This document shows, piece after piece, positions 21,310 through 32,625 of a DNA stretch of 64,000 nucleotides (position 1 is its first letter; every line of letters starts with the position of its first letter). The notes under the pieces were generated by a model. It saw only the letters and a list, made by a program, of their open reading frames with translations, had not been told where the DNA came from and did no database searches. Made by a program: the position numbers and the translations under genes. The DNA is from Leptasterias polaris (lineage: Eukaryota; Echinodermata; Asteroidea; Forcipulatida; Asteriidae): contig JAZGTN010000009.1 of the NCBI GenBank assembly GCA_037783415.1, positions 1,488,001 through 1,552,000 of the forward strand. The letters are read 5' to 3'.

Positions 21310-22646
21310 ATGGCCAGCCTCTCTGCAAAGCTACGTTCCTGTTTCTACACAAGTAAGGATTGGGGTTTGCATCTCATTTTTCTGGCATGCAGTGGAGTAG
21401 AGACCATGCATTGTTCTTTCGACTATGCTGAGCAGGTCCATTACCCTGCGGATCCTGTACAGCCTGGCCTAGTGTACTTTTTGACGCCCAGAAAGCTGGG
21501 CATTTTCGGTGTCCACTGTGAGGGCGTGACGGAGCAGATTAACTATCTTGTTGACGAAGCACTCCTCATCTCCAAGGGGAGCAACGCCGTCATCAGCTAT
21601 CTGAACCACTTTTTTGAGAGGTATGATGTTGGAGAGCGTGCTGCCCATCTGCACTGTGACAACTGTAGCGGGCAGAATAAGAACCGGTACATGTTATGGT
21701 ACTTGCTGTGGCGCTGTATGTTTGGTCTGCACCGATCCATCGAGCTGCATTTCATGGTGGTAGGCCACACCACGCCTGATTGGTGTTTTGGACTCTTTAA
21801 ACAGCGCTACCGTCGAACACTGGTCTCATGTCTGGAAGATGTTGTTGCAGTTGTCAATGGTAGTACTCAGACAGGGGTCAATATTCCTCAGCTAGTGGGT
21901 GATGAGGCCAGAAACGTGTTCGTCCCACAGTTTGATTGGCAACACTTCCTGTCACCTTTCTTCAAACCACTTCATGGGATCAAGAGTTTGCAACACTTTC
22001 GGTAGGTACATTGTAGCAATCTATTTTTCCGTCGATAGTAAAACAGTCCACTCTCGGTAAAACGAGCTCGGTCATTAGGCCTCTACGAGATCCCAGTTTG
22101 AACAAGATATTTTTAAAGTCCCGAACTGCTTCATGCGTGTTGCTATTGGTGTAAATATTAATTTTAAAAGCACGGATGTAGCAAGATTTTTGAGTGTACG
22201 AGGTAAATCTGTTGGATGTATTGTTTCGAGAAACAAAATCTCTGAAATTTTGTTTCACCTCATTGGCCTCGTATTTGTACTCTGGAGTTTGACCATTGAT
22301 CAATAAGAAGTGCTAAGATATCTTCAGAAAAGGATACATGTGTACATGTAAATGTACATAAACATAACTGTGTTAATAACCACCACTTTCCCTTTGATCA
22401 TTTCTAGCTTCACATCTGATGAGCCGGGAGTCGTATATGCACGCAAGCACCTTGACGACCTAGAGGTAAAGCTACCGGCTGCTGAAGTCCCATGGAAGCC
22501 GTCCTGCTGCTGACCTACCTGAGCCACAGACTCCACCTGGCCTGGACGCGAAGTGCCAGCGGTATCTATTCAAGAAAATTCGTGAGTTCTGCAGCGACAG
22601 CACAAAGGACAAAGTGTGCCCCCTGCCTCCAATGGAGAAGCCGTGA
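21310..22646 (+). pseudogene. RNase-H-like 'DNCSGQNKN' protein, two-exon relic
   Basis: Exon 1 runs 21310-22001 and ends TTTCG|GTAGGT. Exon 2 runs from 22408 (TCTAG|CTTCACATC) to the TGA at 22644, and the join keeps the frame ('HFRFTSDEPG'). The protein has 'CSFDYAEQVHYP', 'TPRKLGIFGVHCEGV', 'HLHCDNCSGQNKNRY' and 'PDWCFGLFKQRYRRT'. I recognise these as a widespread, functionally unassigned invertebrate family (from memory, the DUF7869-like group). The Asp residues of the first, second and last block could form a transposase-like DDD/E triad; that is inference. A one-base shift at about 22500 breaks exon 2 before 'PPGLDAKCQRYLFKKIREFC'. The N-terminal half typical of the family is absent. Confidence 0.65.
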
Positions 22647-22924
22647 TAAACTCACCAGACAATCTACTGACCTAGCTTTATCACAGTGATGCAACTGTTG
22701 GTATTACTCCATCATTCGCACACACAAAAATCACCCCTATTGACCTACATGTACGAACATTCCTCATCAGCAAAGGAAAATCCATACAAATTCTTAAAAC
22801 ATAGATCATCGTCCGACTAGTTTTCCCCCTTTGTTCATGTTTGGAATGTGAGCCACAAAAATTTTCTTGATGTTTTGTTTTATTTTAGTTATAATTTTTA
22901 ATATAATTTGTTAAAATAGATGCA

Positions 22925-23275
22925 CAAAGGTAGTAGAACTGACAACATTCAGAAAAATCTGGAATGTTGTCTGTCGGCTGCAAACCGATGCCTGATGTTT
23001 GCTAGCAGTGTCAGAGAAACAACAATCTTGTAATCAAGTTGACCAAGCTTCCCGATGAAGACAATCAGGAGGGATGTAAGAAGCAGCAGGAACACCTCAC
23101 CAATGTGTCCACGGAGAGGACTCTCTACAGGGTTCTTGTGAAGAAGTCCAAGGAAACAGCAGAGCTTGCTGCTCTGAGAGAAGCTACCCAACCAACAACT
23201 ATCAAGCCAACAAACGTCAAACAGTCACATGGCATGTCAACAGTCTGGTACATCTACAGTCCATCATTTCTTTAG
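22925..23275 (+). pseudogene. Possible second fragment of the DNCSGQNKN family
   Basis: A 78-codon frame (23039-23275) contains 'EHLTNVSTERTLYRVLVKKS', a charged helical stretch. It resembles the segment that normally precedes the FDYAEQVH block in this family (from memory). It follows the C-terminal part at 21310-22646, so the order is scrambled or it belongs to another copy. Weak call. Confidence 0.3.
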
Positions 23276-23708
23276 ATGTAAATATAAACAAATAATTTAT
23301 TAAATAACTCGGCTTTTCTCATGAAGTTAGAAGCTATCTAAAGGTAACGTGTGTTTACACTAAAGGCAATTCAAGCTACATGTACTGTTCCAATGTAATT
23401 TATTACATGTATGTCACTAGTGTCTATGTTATGTGTTTATGAGTACTGTTATGTTAAATGTTTCTTGTTTTCTAATTTATGTTTTAATTTTTACTGGGGG
23501 CCACTACATGAAACTGACTTACAATCAATCCCGGAAGAGTTTCTCACACCATTCTTCGTGCCACTTGCAAGAATAAGGAACTGATGGTATTTAGGAATAT
23601 TCACAAAGATCTCTGTGTTATTCCAGGCTTGAATATATGTGAAAGTTATTCAATAAATCTAGGAGCTGAATAATCAGAAATGTTGTACTGTCCCTGTAAA
23701 ACCATCAA

Positions 23709-23949
23709 GGCCCAATTTCATGGCTCTGCTTAAAGAATCGGCGCTTACGGAAGCAGGCAATTCCGCGCTTACGTTAAGCGTATTTCACGGGTTAGCATGG
23801 AATTTCTGCTTGTGCGCTTGCGTAGTCCACATTACTAGGCATTCTACGCTTACACAGCTAGCGCAGAAATACGGCGCTTGCTCGGTAAGCAGAGAATGGT
23901 GATCGCAAGCGCAGAATTCGGCGGTAAGCAGAGCCATGAAATTGGGCCC
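23709..23949. mobile_element. MITE family B variant with long terminal inverted repeats
   Basis: Begins GGCCCAATTTCATGGCTCTGC and ends with its inverse (GCAGAGCCATGAAATTGGGCC). The arms pair for about 27 bp, and the interior has further inverted GCGCTTAC/GTAAGCGC motifs. No ORF. A half copy of the same variant lies at 25135-25258. Confidence 0.85.
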
Positions 23950-24425
23950 AGTGCACATGATATGATAGTCAACTAGTGCATCATGTACATGTAGACTCAC
24001 ACTAAAACGCTCAAAGTGAGCGGTACGAATGTACACCATAACAATTTGATCCATCATGTTAAGACAGCCACCAGTACGGTGGTCAGTTGGTGCATCAATT
24101 AGACTTGTAATAAAAACAATTATTCACTTCAACAGGAGGCTCAAAGTGAACAATCTGAATGTAAACCTTACAGTAATTTTACTGCTTGGTGGGCCAGGCT
24201 TAAGGGCTTGAAATTAACTTAAGTGTCAAAATCCACATGAAAGAATTATGAGGGAAAAAGTTACGAGACACCAGTTTAAACTTTTCTTCAATGATGTCCG
24301 TTCTTGAGATGAGGTCATCATCACAAGTAACAATATTGCAAGCATGTTGGCTACATATGAATTTAAAAAAACTGTACAAACTCAAACATTTTCCTATAGC
24401 TATACACATATATTACAAGCATACG

Positions 24426-27400
24426 TCATGAAAATACCTGAGATACACTCATTGGCTCCTCCTCTATTTTTGCCTGCTTAATATTCGTGACATCACTCCC
24501 TTGATTGCTCTCCGTCGGTGGCACATCCATTGAATCCTCCATTGGGGCGGGGCCTGATGGTTTCTGGTTAGCTGTTCCCTTCGTCTTAGGTTTGTTCTTC
24601 TGTTTTGGGTGCCCTCGTTGAAATGATCGTGTCCCTCCACGACCAAATGATATGTTGACTGGAACCCTTTAAATTATCATGAAAATAAACAAAAACAATT
24701 AGGCCTTGATAGGGTTTTCCCAATTTTTATTGCTTTATTCAAAAGTAAGGGATTGAAAATGGTTAGTCTGCTGCCACCTAATGTCTGAAAGTCTCCAGTT
24801 TCACTTGACTGGTTCATTCCGTTTTTTGTGGTAAATGGTTAAAAGTGGGCAACGTGTCACCAGGCCAGAAAACAATCCATTGTGTAGCGTGCACCGTGAA
24901 AGCACTCACAGTGTGATACTTAGTTTGCCCCATACAACAAGGGACAAAAGGCACTGGAATTCATGCTGAAAATCTCACTTTTATCAGGGATTATTGTGTA
25001 GTCCCTAATTCAGACCATCGTCTTTTTGTTGGACAATTGATAGGCTGCCACAACTGATTACCATTGTAGTCCACATGGGAGATATGTCCAAGATTCCAGA
25101 ACGCCACAGTCACATTGGACGTGCGTAGTCTATGTTACTCTAGAGGCATTCTACGCTTACAGGGCAAGTGCAGAAATTCTGCACTTGCCCTGTAAGCGGA
25201 GAATGGTTATCGTAAGCGCAGAATTCGGCGGTAAGCAGAGCCATGAAATTGGGCCCAGATGGGTTATTCCATTTACCTATGTCTGCCTTCAGCTTGTGGT
25301 CCATGCCCTGTGTTTGTCGTTGTTGGTTTCTCAGTGCATGCTGAATCGGTTGAATCACTCATGGGTAGGGATGTCTCACTGTGAGTGTCACCACCTGCTG
25401 GCACTTCAGTATCCATCTGATCTTCACCTGTACTCAACAGTGGTTTAGCTGCTGGTTTGGACCTGCACCACAGAGGCAAGTGAAGAGTGGAATACAGGTT
25501 TCAGGTTTAGATTTCAAGTTTATTTCCATACCATTAGGCAGTACAATAGAAGGAAAAATACTTATCGGAACTGAATAATAGTATGGGGAGGTCAGACAAG
25601 AAGCCTAAGCTTGTACAAGGTCTGCCCTTTTCACAAAGAATACATATAAACATATAGTTACAATCATGAGTTTTCAAATTAAATAAGCAATAATTATTAT
25701 ATGCTATTGTTATTAAATAATTTAGTTTAATAAGTTCATAACCTGATAGGTCAATAAATACAATTTTACAAAAAAAATACACTGGTTACTAAACTAACTT
25801 GGGAGGCTAATTACTCGCAAATGGGAAGCTGAATTGCGAAGGATGCGACTATAACGTGTTTCCCCTTTGACAGCCAGCCGCATCAACCAATATATGAAAA
25901 TGGAACACAGCCAGAGATCAAAAGTATAGCGCTTCTGTATAGCGCTTCTGTATAGCGCTTCTGTATAGTGCTTCTGTATAGCGCTTCTGTATCCCATATC
26001 GGCTAAAAAAACCTGATCAGGTTTAAATGGTCTTCCTAAACTCATTCTATTGGACATTCTATTGGTGTTTGATAATCGAAAGGGTTACCTTGATTTACAG
26101 ATCCCCTTTTGGAATCTGAAATTAGCTGGGTAGTGATGGTCCTTAATCATGTGGTCTTTCCTCTTCAGTGAGTCAGCAAATTTTTCACAGCAGCTCTCAA
26201 TAAGACACTGGTACTATAAGAATTTATAAAAGTGCATAAAATTACTTAAGTGTAATATGATTTGTGATAAATTTCATTTATTTTATTTTATGAAAGATCT
26301 CCCATTACAAGGTTTTATGGTCACTCAGCGTGAGTGCAACGTCAAAACAGCAAGTTTTGCCAACCATGGTTGGCAAAAATTTGTCCTTAATTACAAATTC
26401 TGTTAAGTTAGCCAAAAACACTGACGAAGTACTAATTGCCACACACAAGAATCCAAAGTACTTGATACTCTTCATAGCAGATGGTGTAAATGTTTTCTTT
26501 CGGCAAAATTTGTGCCAACCCAGTTATCAATTTTGTGAACTCAAGGCTGCCTACAGAACTTGGTGGTCAATTTTTGTAAACAAAAGAAAGGTAGGTCTAT
26601 TACAAAATTTAAAGAGCTGCTTATAAGCAAGCTAAGATTTTGCTTACCAGAATACGGTTACCAACCTATGTCTTATGTACCATTTGTAACTGGTAACCTG
26701 CTTATTCTTGCTTTTAGCAGGAGATTGTTAAGCAATACTCTCTGCTTAATGATTGATTGAATTGGTTTAATAATAAAAATGTCATCACAGCCAAAGGCCA
26801 AATTAAGACAATTTTTACAGATAAAAATAAACAGCTCTATGAGAATTGGGCCCTGGTGTGTACACTGTACCTACCATTGGCTGCTTTTGGGCCATGATCT
26901 CAAACAAGGAGTCATGTGACTCTAAAATATGAACATCAAGGAGGTGATTGGACGGGTATGAGCGGCGGCAGTAGTGACAGATATTACGATGAGAACCGTT
27001 GTAGTGGATTTCGTAAGAAGCAACTGTTGTGAAGGTTTGGCTGCATCCCATCACATGACACTTGAAATCTTTATGCCTGTATTGAAAGGAAAAAACAAGT
27101 CTTTGATGAAACATCTATTTTGGTTGCCACGGTAATACATGGCTCAGGGGAACATGAGTGATGTAACCCATGGGTACATTACCTTGATCGCGCCCTCTGT
27201 AGGTTGTATCCAACGCCTTGTACAATATTATAAATAGCCCCAGGTACAGATTGTAACTAGGCAGGTACTAGTTTTTAATACGTTCCTGTGTGATGTAAGA
27301 TCACAAAATCAAGATCTCTAACAAGATCTAGCGGGCCAGACATTCTTAAGAGGCTTGGTCTTGCCTCTTCAGCCATGAACAGCCTACATGTACATAGAGT

Positions 27401-29755
27401 GTGGAAATTGAGGAGTCTCAAACCCACCAGAAAACTAGCAAATACAGGACCTGCATCATGCCAGTTCTTCTGTACGGTTCTGACACATGGACACTCCTCC
27501 AGACCGACCGGAGAAGACTAGAGGCCTTCCACCAATGATGCCAAAGGACCATACCTGGCTTACATTGGTACAACCACATTACAAACGCAGAGGTCGCCCA
27601 AAGAACCAAGCTTGACCACGTAGTTCATCACCGCAAAGAGGCTCTTTTCGGCCACATTGCCCGCCTTGACGACAACACCCCGGCAAAGAAGGCATCAAAC
27701 ATGGTTATAAACTGCAGAGGCAAAACCCTCCCGGCACCTGGTTGGTCAAGATCTAGAGGCTGCCCGAGGACATCTTGGACCGAGCAACTGGCTCCACCAA
27801 GCAAGGTTGACAGACTCTGGAATATAGCTACTAACCGTGGACATAGGAGATCAGCACGACGGACCCCAGCTGTCTGTGCGGTAGAATGAATGAGTGAGTG
27901 AGTGTGTGATGTGCAGTAGAGAACAGTGAGGTAATATTTTCTGACGAAGATCACCATTGCTGTTAACTACATGTACATGTACATGTATATGACTTTGTCA
28001 GATTTTTAACTATGATGCAAATTTTGTTGTAACAATGTTTGAAGTTGACAACAGATCGCTTCCAAAGAAGAGGAATCTAGTACCATGGTATAACGCTGTG
28101 TGATGGGGGTTTCGTTCACCCTCCAGGGGGTAAATGGCACCTGTGGTAAAGCCTTGAGTGCCATTTTCCCCATCAGGTGCACAAAACACCATACACCCCA
28201 TCACAGCATGCAACAATTGCACAATGGATCATAAGTATGTGGTGGGAAGCCGTTTTAGTCAGGTAATTGCAAAGAAGAAAATAAAATGTATCACTTCATT
28301 TACGAACTAGTAATTTAAACAATTATCTGCATGAGCTTTCGTAGCAACAACTACTTCATCAGATGCAATGGATCATGCATGTTTAAGAAGATCATGCATA
28401 TTCAAGGAGATCATGCATAATCAAGAAGATCATGCATATTCAAGAAGATCATGCATACAGGTCAAGAGGTATGCAATTACTGGTTGATTTTATGGAACTC
28501 AATCTACTCAGCATCATTTCATTTCATTTCTTTTCATTTCATTTACTAATTCTGGTTGTGAAGCCAAGGACTCTCAGAAACAAAATTAATCACTATACTA
28601 GCCAAGAACCCCTGTGGAGAGAAGACAATGAAGGAATTTTCAGTTTTAGATGTGAGAGGAAAACCCCAGAGAATTATTCCAGGGAAAACCCACGCACTCA
28701 GGCAGGGACTGAAAACCCAATCCATATAGTTGGATTCAAACCGGGGTCCCAGAGGTGGAAGGCGAGGCAAGATACCACTACACCAACCTGACTGCCCAAA
28801 AGGAAAAATTTGAAATATCAAGATGAAATCATGCATAAAATGCCACAATTCACCTCATATGATCGTCACCCTCCTCATCGTAATCATCATGTACTGGCAT
28901 CTGCTTGTATGCCAAGCTAGTCTCAATGTTCCCATCTTCAAAAAAAGCATCTCCTGTATTTAAGATAAGAAATGCAAGAGTTTTGTCTATTAAATTAGTA
29001 TGCACTACTGTAATTTCCTGCGTTACGTGACATCAACATTCGCATCGCATTCGCCCTTTTGAGAGTCAAATGCACACAAAGATATCTAACCGATGCACTT
29101 GCGTCTAATTGCACGCATGTTGCCCAAGAAGTGCACTGTACAGTGACACAGGGAATCGGACATAAATTTGGGGGGTCATGGCCGAGTGGTTTAGATCATC
29201 GGATTCAAGTTCTGGTGGTTAAGTCATCAGGGTGAGGGTTCGAGTCCCGGTCATGACACTTGTGTCCTTGTGCAAGACACTTCACAGTAATTGCTTCTCT
29301 TCACCCAGGGGTATAATTGGGTACCTGCGAGGGTAGAGGTTGATATTGTATTTGAAAAAGCCTTCTGAGAACCACAGCAGCTCGGGGCTGTATACTCCCC
29401 AGGGAGCTGAGAAAGATTAAAGGAATGTTATTGGCTCAATGACCAGGACACTATGTAAAGCCCATGGAGACGTTATTGTAAAATGAGCTATATAAGAACT
29501 AGTTATTGTTATTATAAATTGCACAAGCAAGATGCATTTCATGATGACGTCAAGTGAACCATTCGATATGGTGTACAAATAAAGCCAAGACCTTGCTGTT
29601 TTTTTACCTTGCTGTCCTGACTTATGGCTTCAAGGTTTCTAGTACTGAGATGACTGTTGCTCACCTGGTTCTAGTCTTCTCCTCCTTGGTACATAGCCCA
29701 GTCGCATTGGAGTACTTTCCTCAGTCGTTTCACAAGGTGACATTTCCTCCTCCAT
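24426..29755 (-). CDS. ZNF511: Zinc finger protein 511 homolog, six exons
   Basis: Exons: 29755-29665, 28953-28854, 27076-26875, 26213-26089, 25462-25277 and 24666-24426 (stop). All introns are GT-AG and the phases sum to 945 nt, 314 aa. Three C2H2-like fingers: Cys70/Cys75-His88/His93, Cys97/Cys100-His113/His118 and Cys134/Cys139-His152/His157. The landmarks are those of ZNF511: 'FFEDGNIETSL', 'CHYCRRSYPSNHLLDVHIL', 'ESHDSLFEIM' and 'RKDHMIKDHHYPANFRF'. The C-terminus has 'VPVNISFGRGGTRSFQRG' and a low-complexity tail. The start is the first ATG of the exon that joins in phase to FFEDG. ZNF511 is a poorly characterised zinc-finger protein, presumably nuclear. Alternative: the last exon could splice at CAG|GTATTT (24429/24430), but reading on gives an immediate in-frame stop. 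Confidence 0.9.
25135..25258. mobile_element. Half copy of the family B variant (palindromic)
   Basis: Contains CAGGGCAAGTGCAGAATT-type inverted segments (25160-25197) and ends GGTAAGCAGAGCCATGAAATTGGGCCC, like 23925-23949. It abuts ZNF511 exon 5 on its 3' side. Confidence 0.75.
25925..25992. repeat. 13-bp tandem repeat
   Basis: Five units of TATAGCGCTTCTG, one with a C-to-T change, inside ZNF511 intron 4. Confidence 0.9.
26603..26854. mobile_element. MITE family B copy, eroded
   Basis: Left part 'TTTAAAGAGCTGCTTATAAGC'. Right end 'AACAGCTCTATGAGAATTGGGCCC'. Internal GGTAACC/GGTTACC segments are inverted. It lies in ZNF511 intron 3, 20 bp from exon 3. Confidence 0.65.
27330..27905 (+). mobile_element. 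LINE reverse transcriptase 3' fragment, third family
   Basis: Reading with breaks: 'ILKRLGLASSAMNSL', then 'CIMPVLLYGSDTWTLL', 'RRRLEAFHQ', an in-frame TGA, 'ITNAEVA', 'HHRKEALFGHIARLDD', 'RGCPRTSWTEQL'. This is the standard C-terminal series of a large invertebrate non-LTR family (RTE/'craniofacial development protein 2-like' annotations). A (TGAG/TGAATGAG) tail ends it at 27905. It is antisense to ZNF511, in intron 2. Confidence 0.8.
28372..28460. repeat. 19-bp minisatellite
   Basis: Four and a half units of ATCATGCATATTCAAGAAG, in ZNF511 intron 2. Confidence 0.9.
28600..28797 (-). mobile_element. tRNA-derived SINE, glycine-like head
   Basis: On the minus strand the head reads TGGTGTAGTGGTATC (A box) ... 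CTTCCAC anticodon-like loop ... GGTTTGAATCC (B box). The body contains 'CAGTCCCTGCCTGAGTGC' and 'GGGTTTTCCC'. Related copies lie at 37340-37498 and 49452-49600, both also minus. Identity as tRNA-Gly-derived is inference from the arm spacing. Confidence 0.65.
29173..29518 (+). mobile_element. tRNA-Leu SINE, related subfamily
   Basis: Head 'GGTCATGGCCGAGTGGTTTAG' with B box 'GGTTCGAGTCC' and 'CATGACACTTGTGTCC', as in 7603-8036. The central body differs (CTCGGGGCTGTATACTCCCC) and the 3' end is 'TGAGCTATATAAGAACTAG' plus an ATT-rich tail. It is a second subfamily sharing head and tail but not body. Confidence 0.8.
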
Positions 29756-29761
29756 TCTTGC

Positions 29762-29930
29762 AGAATTCTGTTCAAAAGAGACTGAACATGTGGTCAATGT
29801 CAAAACAACAAACAAGTTCAAAGAAAAAATTGACAAGTTCTGGAAGGAAAATGGATATGGGGTACTAAAAAAAAAAAATGCTTTGACCTATAAATTTCAC
29901 CCATCAATTCTAAGTATGTAAGTAAACTTG
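29762..29930 (+). mobile_element. LINE 3' fragment, same family as 15330-15600
   Basis: Encodes 'NKFKEKIDKFWKENGYG'. Its DNA matches 15330-15480 on the other strand, including the 3' flank TTTGACCTAT and TTTCACCCATCAAT. It begins 7 bp upstream of the ZNF511 start codon on the opposite strand, so the ZNF511 5' UTR or promoter region is LINE-derived. Confidence 0.65.
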
Positions 29931-30391
29931 ATGATAAAAGTTATAAAAAACATGATTGATAACTTTCCTTTTTTAATCAACAAAATATTGTTTGGAAACG
30001 GTATTGCTTTTTAACGTCCTGTGAGTGTTAGATTTGTAAAAATTATCAACAAAAATGAAATCATTAAATTTTGTTCTCCTTATCAATATCGTTATGTTTG
30101 CATTTGCGAAACGACGCAATGATCCAGAGCAAGTAGCCCCATGAATAGGGCCAATCCATTCCGTATCCTTGGCCCCAGCACCATTGCAAAACTATTCTTG
30201 TGCCCTCTTGGATTTTTTTTCCGCAAAGATCTGCATTATGAATCTTACTGATCGAATGCTACTATATTTGCTGGACTGCTGATTTTTATTTTAAAAACAT
30301 CACAGATTTTTGAGGAAAATTGATTGCTTTTCGAGTCGCGAGTGTGAATTTTTGTTCACATTATATTGTTAACTTGCAAGAAAACCATGTT
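29931..30391. other. Intergenic, nothing assignable
   Basis: No ORF of note and no repeat ends recognised. Confidence 0.5.
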
Positions 30392-30540
30392 TTGTCAGGT
30401 TCCCTCAACAACTTTACAACAGTTAAATACGATCAACTGCTGTAATCTATATGGGGACCAGACTGATTTACTGAGCATTAGTTTGGTCCCAATTGGATCG
30501 TAACAGTAAATGTTGTGTAATTGTTGAGGGAACCCGACAA
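30392..30540. mobile_element. Short hairpin MITE
   Basis: 149 bp. It starts TTGTCAGGTTCCCTCAACAA and ends with the inverse TTGTTGAGGGAACCCGACAA. Inner segments GGGACCA/TGGTCCC also pair. It is nearly one long stem. Confidence 0.8.
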
Positions 30541-31238
30541 GTACAGTTCTTGGTGCAAGTTGAAGTTGTTAATAAGGGGGACACCGTGTATTTGTTTTGG
30601 CTCTGTTTTTGCCTTTATGGCAGCTTATGCATAGGACTATTAAAAAGGGAAAATAATGACAAATGAGAACGCTGAAAGGGGACTTCATTCACTGACGGCC
30701 GGAGGCAGGATATTATGTCTCCTGGAGATTTGGCAAAGCATTACCCGAATAATATGTTTTGTGTAATTCCAATCGATTGGCAGACTAATTGAATTTAATA
30801 TGGACACCTGTTTAAAAAATAGTGTACTTCAAATTAGAAAGACTCTGCAAGGGTCGAAATGTCAGGCCACTACTGTTTTGTATTTCAAATTTAAATATAT
30901 TTAGCTCTTTATTACCCAGTAGTTTTCTTTTTGTAGTGTTGTGCCAGTGAAGAAGTGTATACAAATAAAGAAAACATAAAAATTCTTCGGGACATTCCTG
31001 TCATTCATAAAAATGTGAAGAAAAAAAACATGTCAATCATCAAAGATGTATCTGACCCTATAAAATGACCCGTTAGAAAGGTAAAGACCATAAAATGTTC
31101 AAATTATGTTTACCATCAATCAGTCAGTCAATGGTTGATTTGAATTGAATCTAGGCCTACATGTACCAGCAACTTTTTTCCTCCACAAAACTCTAAAGCC
31201 AGAGTATACAGTGCTTTTAACAATTAAGTCGGTGTAAG

Positions 31239-31713
31239 GTCACATATATGGAGAGTTGTTTATAATTTTGGGGTAATTTTCCGACGAGGAATAAAGAAAT
31301 AAAAGTAGGCTATAGACCTTATGCATATGACGTCATTTGAGTAGGGCGCCCTCGCCTAGAGGTCAAAAGGAAGATGTTCATTGGCCAGTCATGTGCGCCG
31401 CGCGTACAAATCAGCGCGTTTCCATTGTTTCATCATCACTTTACCTCTAAGATGGCGGCTTGGTGACGTCAATGCATAAGGTCTATAGCCCCCACTTTTA
31501 CCATCTTGGCTATCTGTATGTACGGTGTGTGTATCACACGCAGACCGCGCTGTGGGGACCTAAGGACGGGCTGTCAAAAAGACGGTTTTAAGTCCGTTTC
31601 TGACATTTAAAAACATAGTTTAATTTTATATGATTTAGGTCACATATGTAGAGTCGTTTGTGATTTTTGGGTAATTTTTCGACGAGGAATAAAGACATAA
31701 AAGTAGGCTATAG
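31239..31713. repeat. Direct duplication flanking a palindromic MITE
   Basis: A roughly 76-bp segment (31239-31316, GGTCACATATATGGAGAG ... AAAAGTAGGCTATAG) recurs at 31639-31713. Between them lies the element at 31308-31490. Just upstream, 31199-31236 resembles the SINE tail at 55905-55940 ('GTATACAGTGCTTT', 'TCGGTGTA'). Confidence 0.8.
31308..31490. mobile_element. MITE with GGCTATAGACCTTATGCAT ends
   Basis: Inverted ends GGCTATAGACCTTATGCAT/ATGCATAAGGTCTATAGCC, each followed inwards by a TGACGTCA-type CRE-like palindrome. The interior contains AAGATGGCGGC. Partial relatives lie at 39020-39117 and 41690-41740. Confidence 0.8.
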
Positions 31714-31971
31714 CTCCGTACTACGAACGGAATTGCCGTACTTGGAACGAAGTAGAAGTGTAGTTACGAACCGGTTTAAACTGACTACAGACGGGCTTGG
31801 ACTGAGGTGAACGGGAAATTTTCCCCTATCTGAAATTGATATAAACAGACAGCAGATGGGATAAAGACGAGATGGATGGGTCACATTGTATGGAATTCCA
31901 TCACGTGTGCCATCGTGCGTCGCCCGACGCATTATATTAAGTCTTGACACGCACGCAGCGAAAACACCACA

Positions 31972-32625
31972 GCGTTCGATTAGCCTCGTTACATGGCTAA
32001 TGCACATATCAATTGTAATCCCGGCCCTGGGGGACCCGGGACTAGCGGGGACTTGGCCAGGGATGTAAAAATGGCTTGGCTTGGCGTCATACTCATAGTC
32101 CCTGCGATGCCCCGCTACTGCCCGGCCGGGGCGGGGCACTTGTTTTTGTACATCCCCCGCATGATCCCAGCCCAGGCATGCGGGTCATTTATAACAACCC
32201 CCGCACGATCCCGGCCCCGGCATGCGGGGCATTTATAACAACCCCAGCACGATCCCGGCCCCAACCGCCATGCAGGGCATTTGTCACACACTCCACGATC
32301 CGCTATTGTCCCGGTAGGGCGGGGAAACAAATGGTACAACCTCGGCAAAGTCCCCGCTATTTTCCCGGTAGGGCGGGGAAACAAATTGTACAACCTCGCC
32401 AAAGACCCCGCTATTGTCCCGATAGGGGGGGGAAACAATTTGTATAACCTTAGCAAAAAGACCCCGCTATTGTCCCGGCTAGCGGGGCACAGTTCTTTGC
32501 ACATCCCCGTCTATGTCCCGGCTACCTCTGCCAAAGTCCCGGGTCCCCCAGGGCCGGGACTACAATTGATACGTGCATAACACGAGGGTAAATCCCCGGT
32601 ACACACGAGGAAGCTAATCGAACGC
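31972..32625. mobile_element. DNA element with GCGTTCGATTAGC ends and internal minisatellite
   Basis: Left end GCGTTCGATTAGCCTCG. Right end (inverted) GCGTTCGATTAGCTTCCTCG. Both are followed inwards by ATCAATTGTA and CCCGGCCCTGGGGGACCCG. The middle (32100-32500) is a GC-rich array of diverged units such as CCCCGCTATTGTCCCGG...GGGGAAACAA. A minimal relative with the same ends is at 63691-63772. No transposase. Confidence 0.82.
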
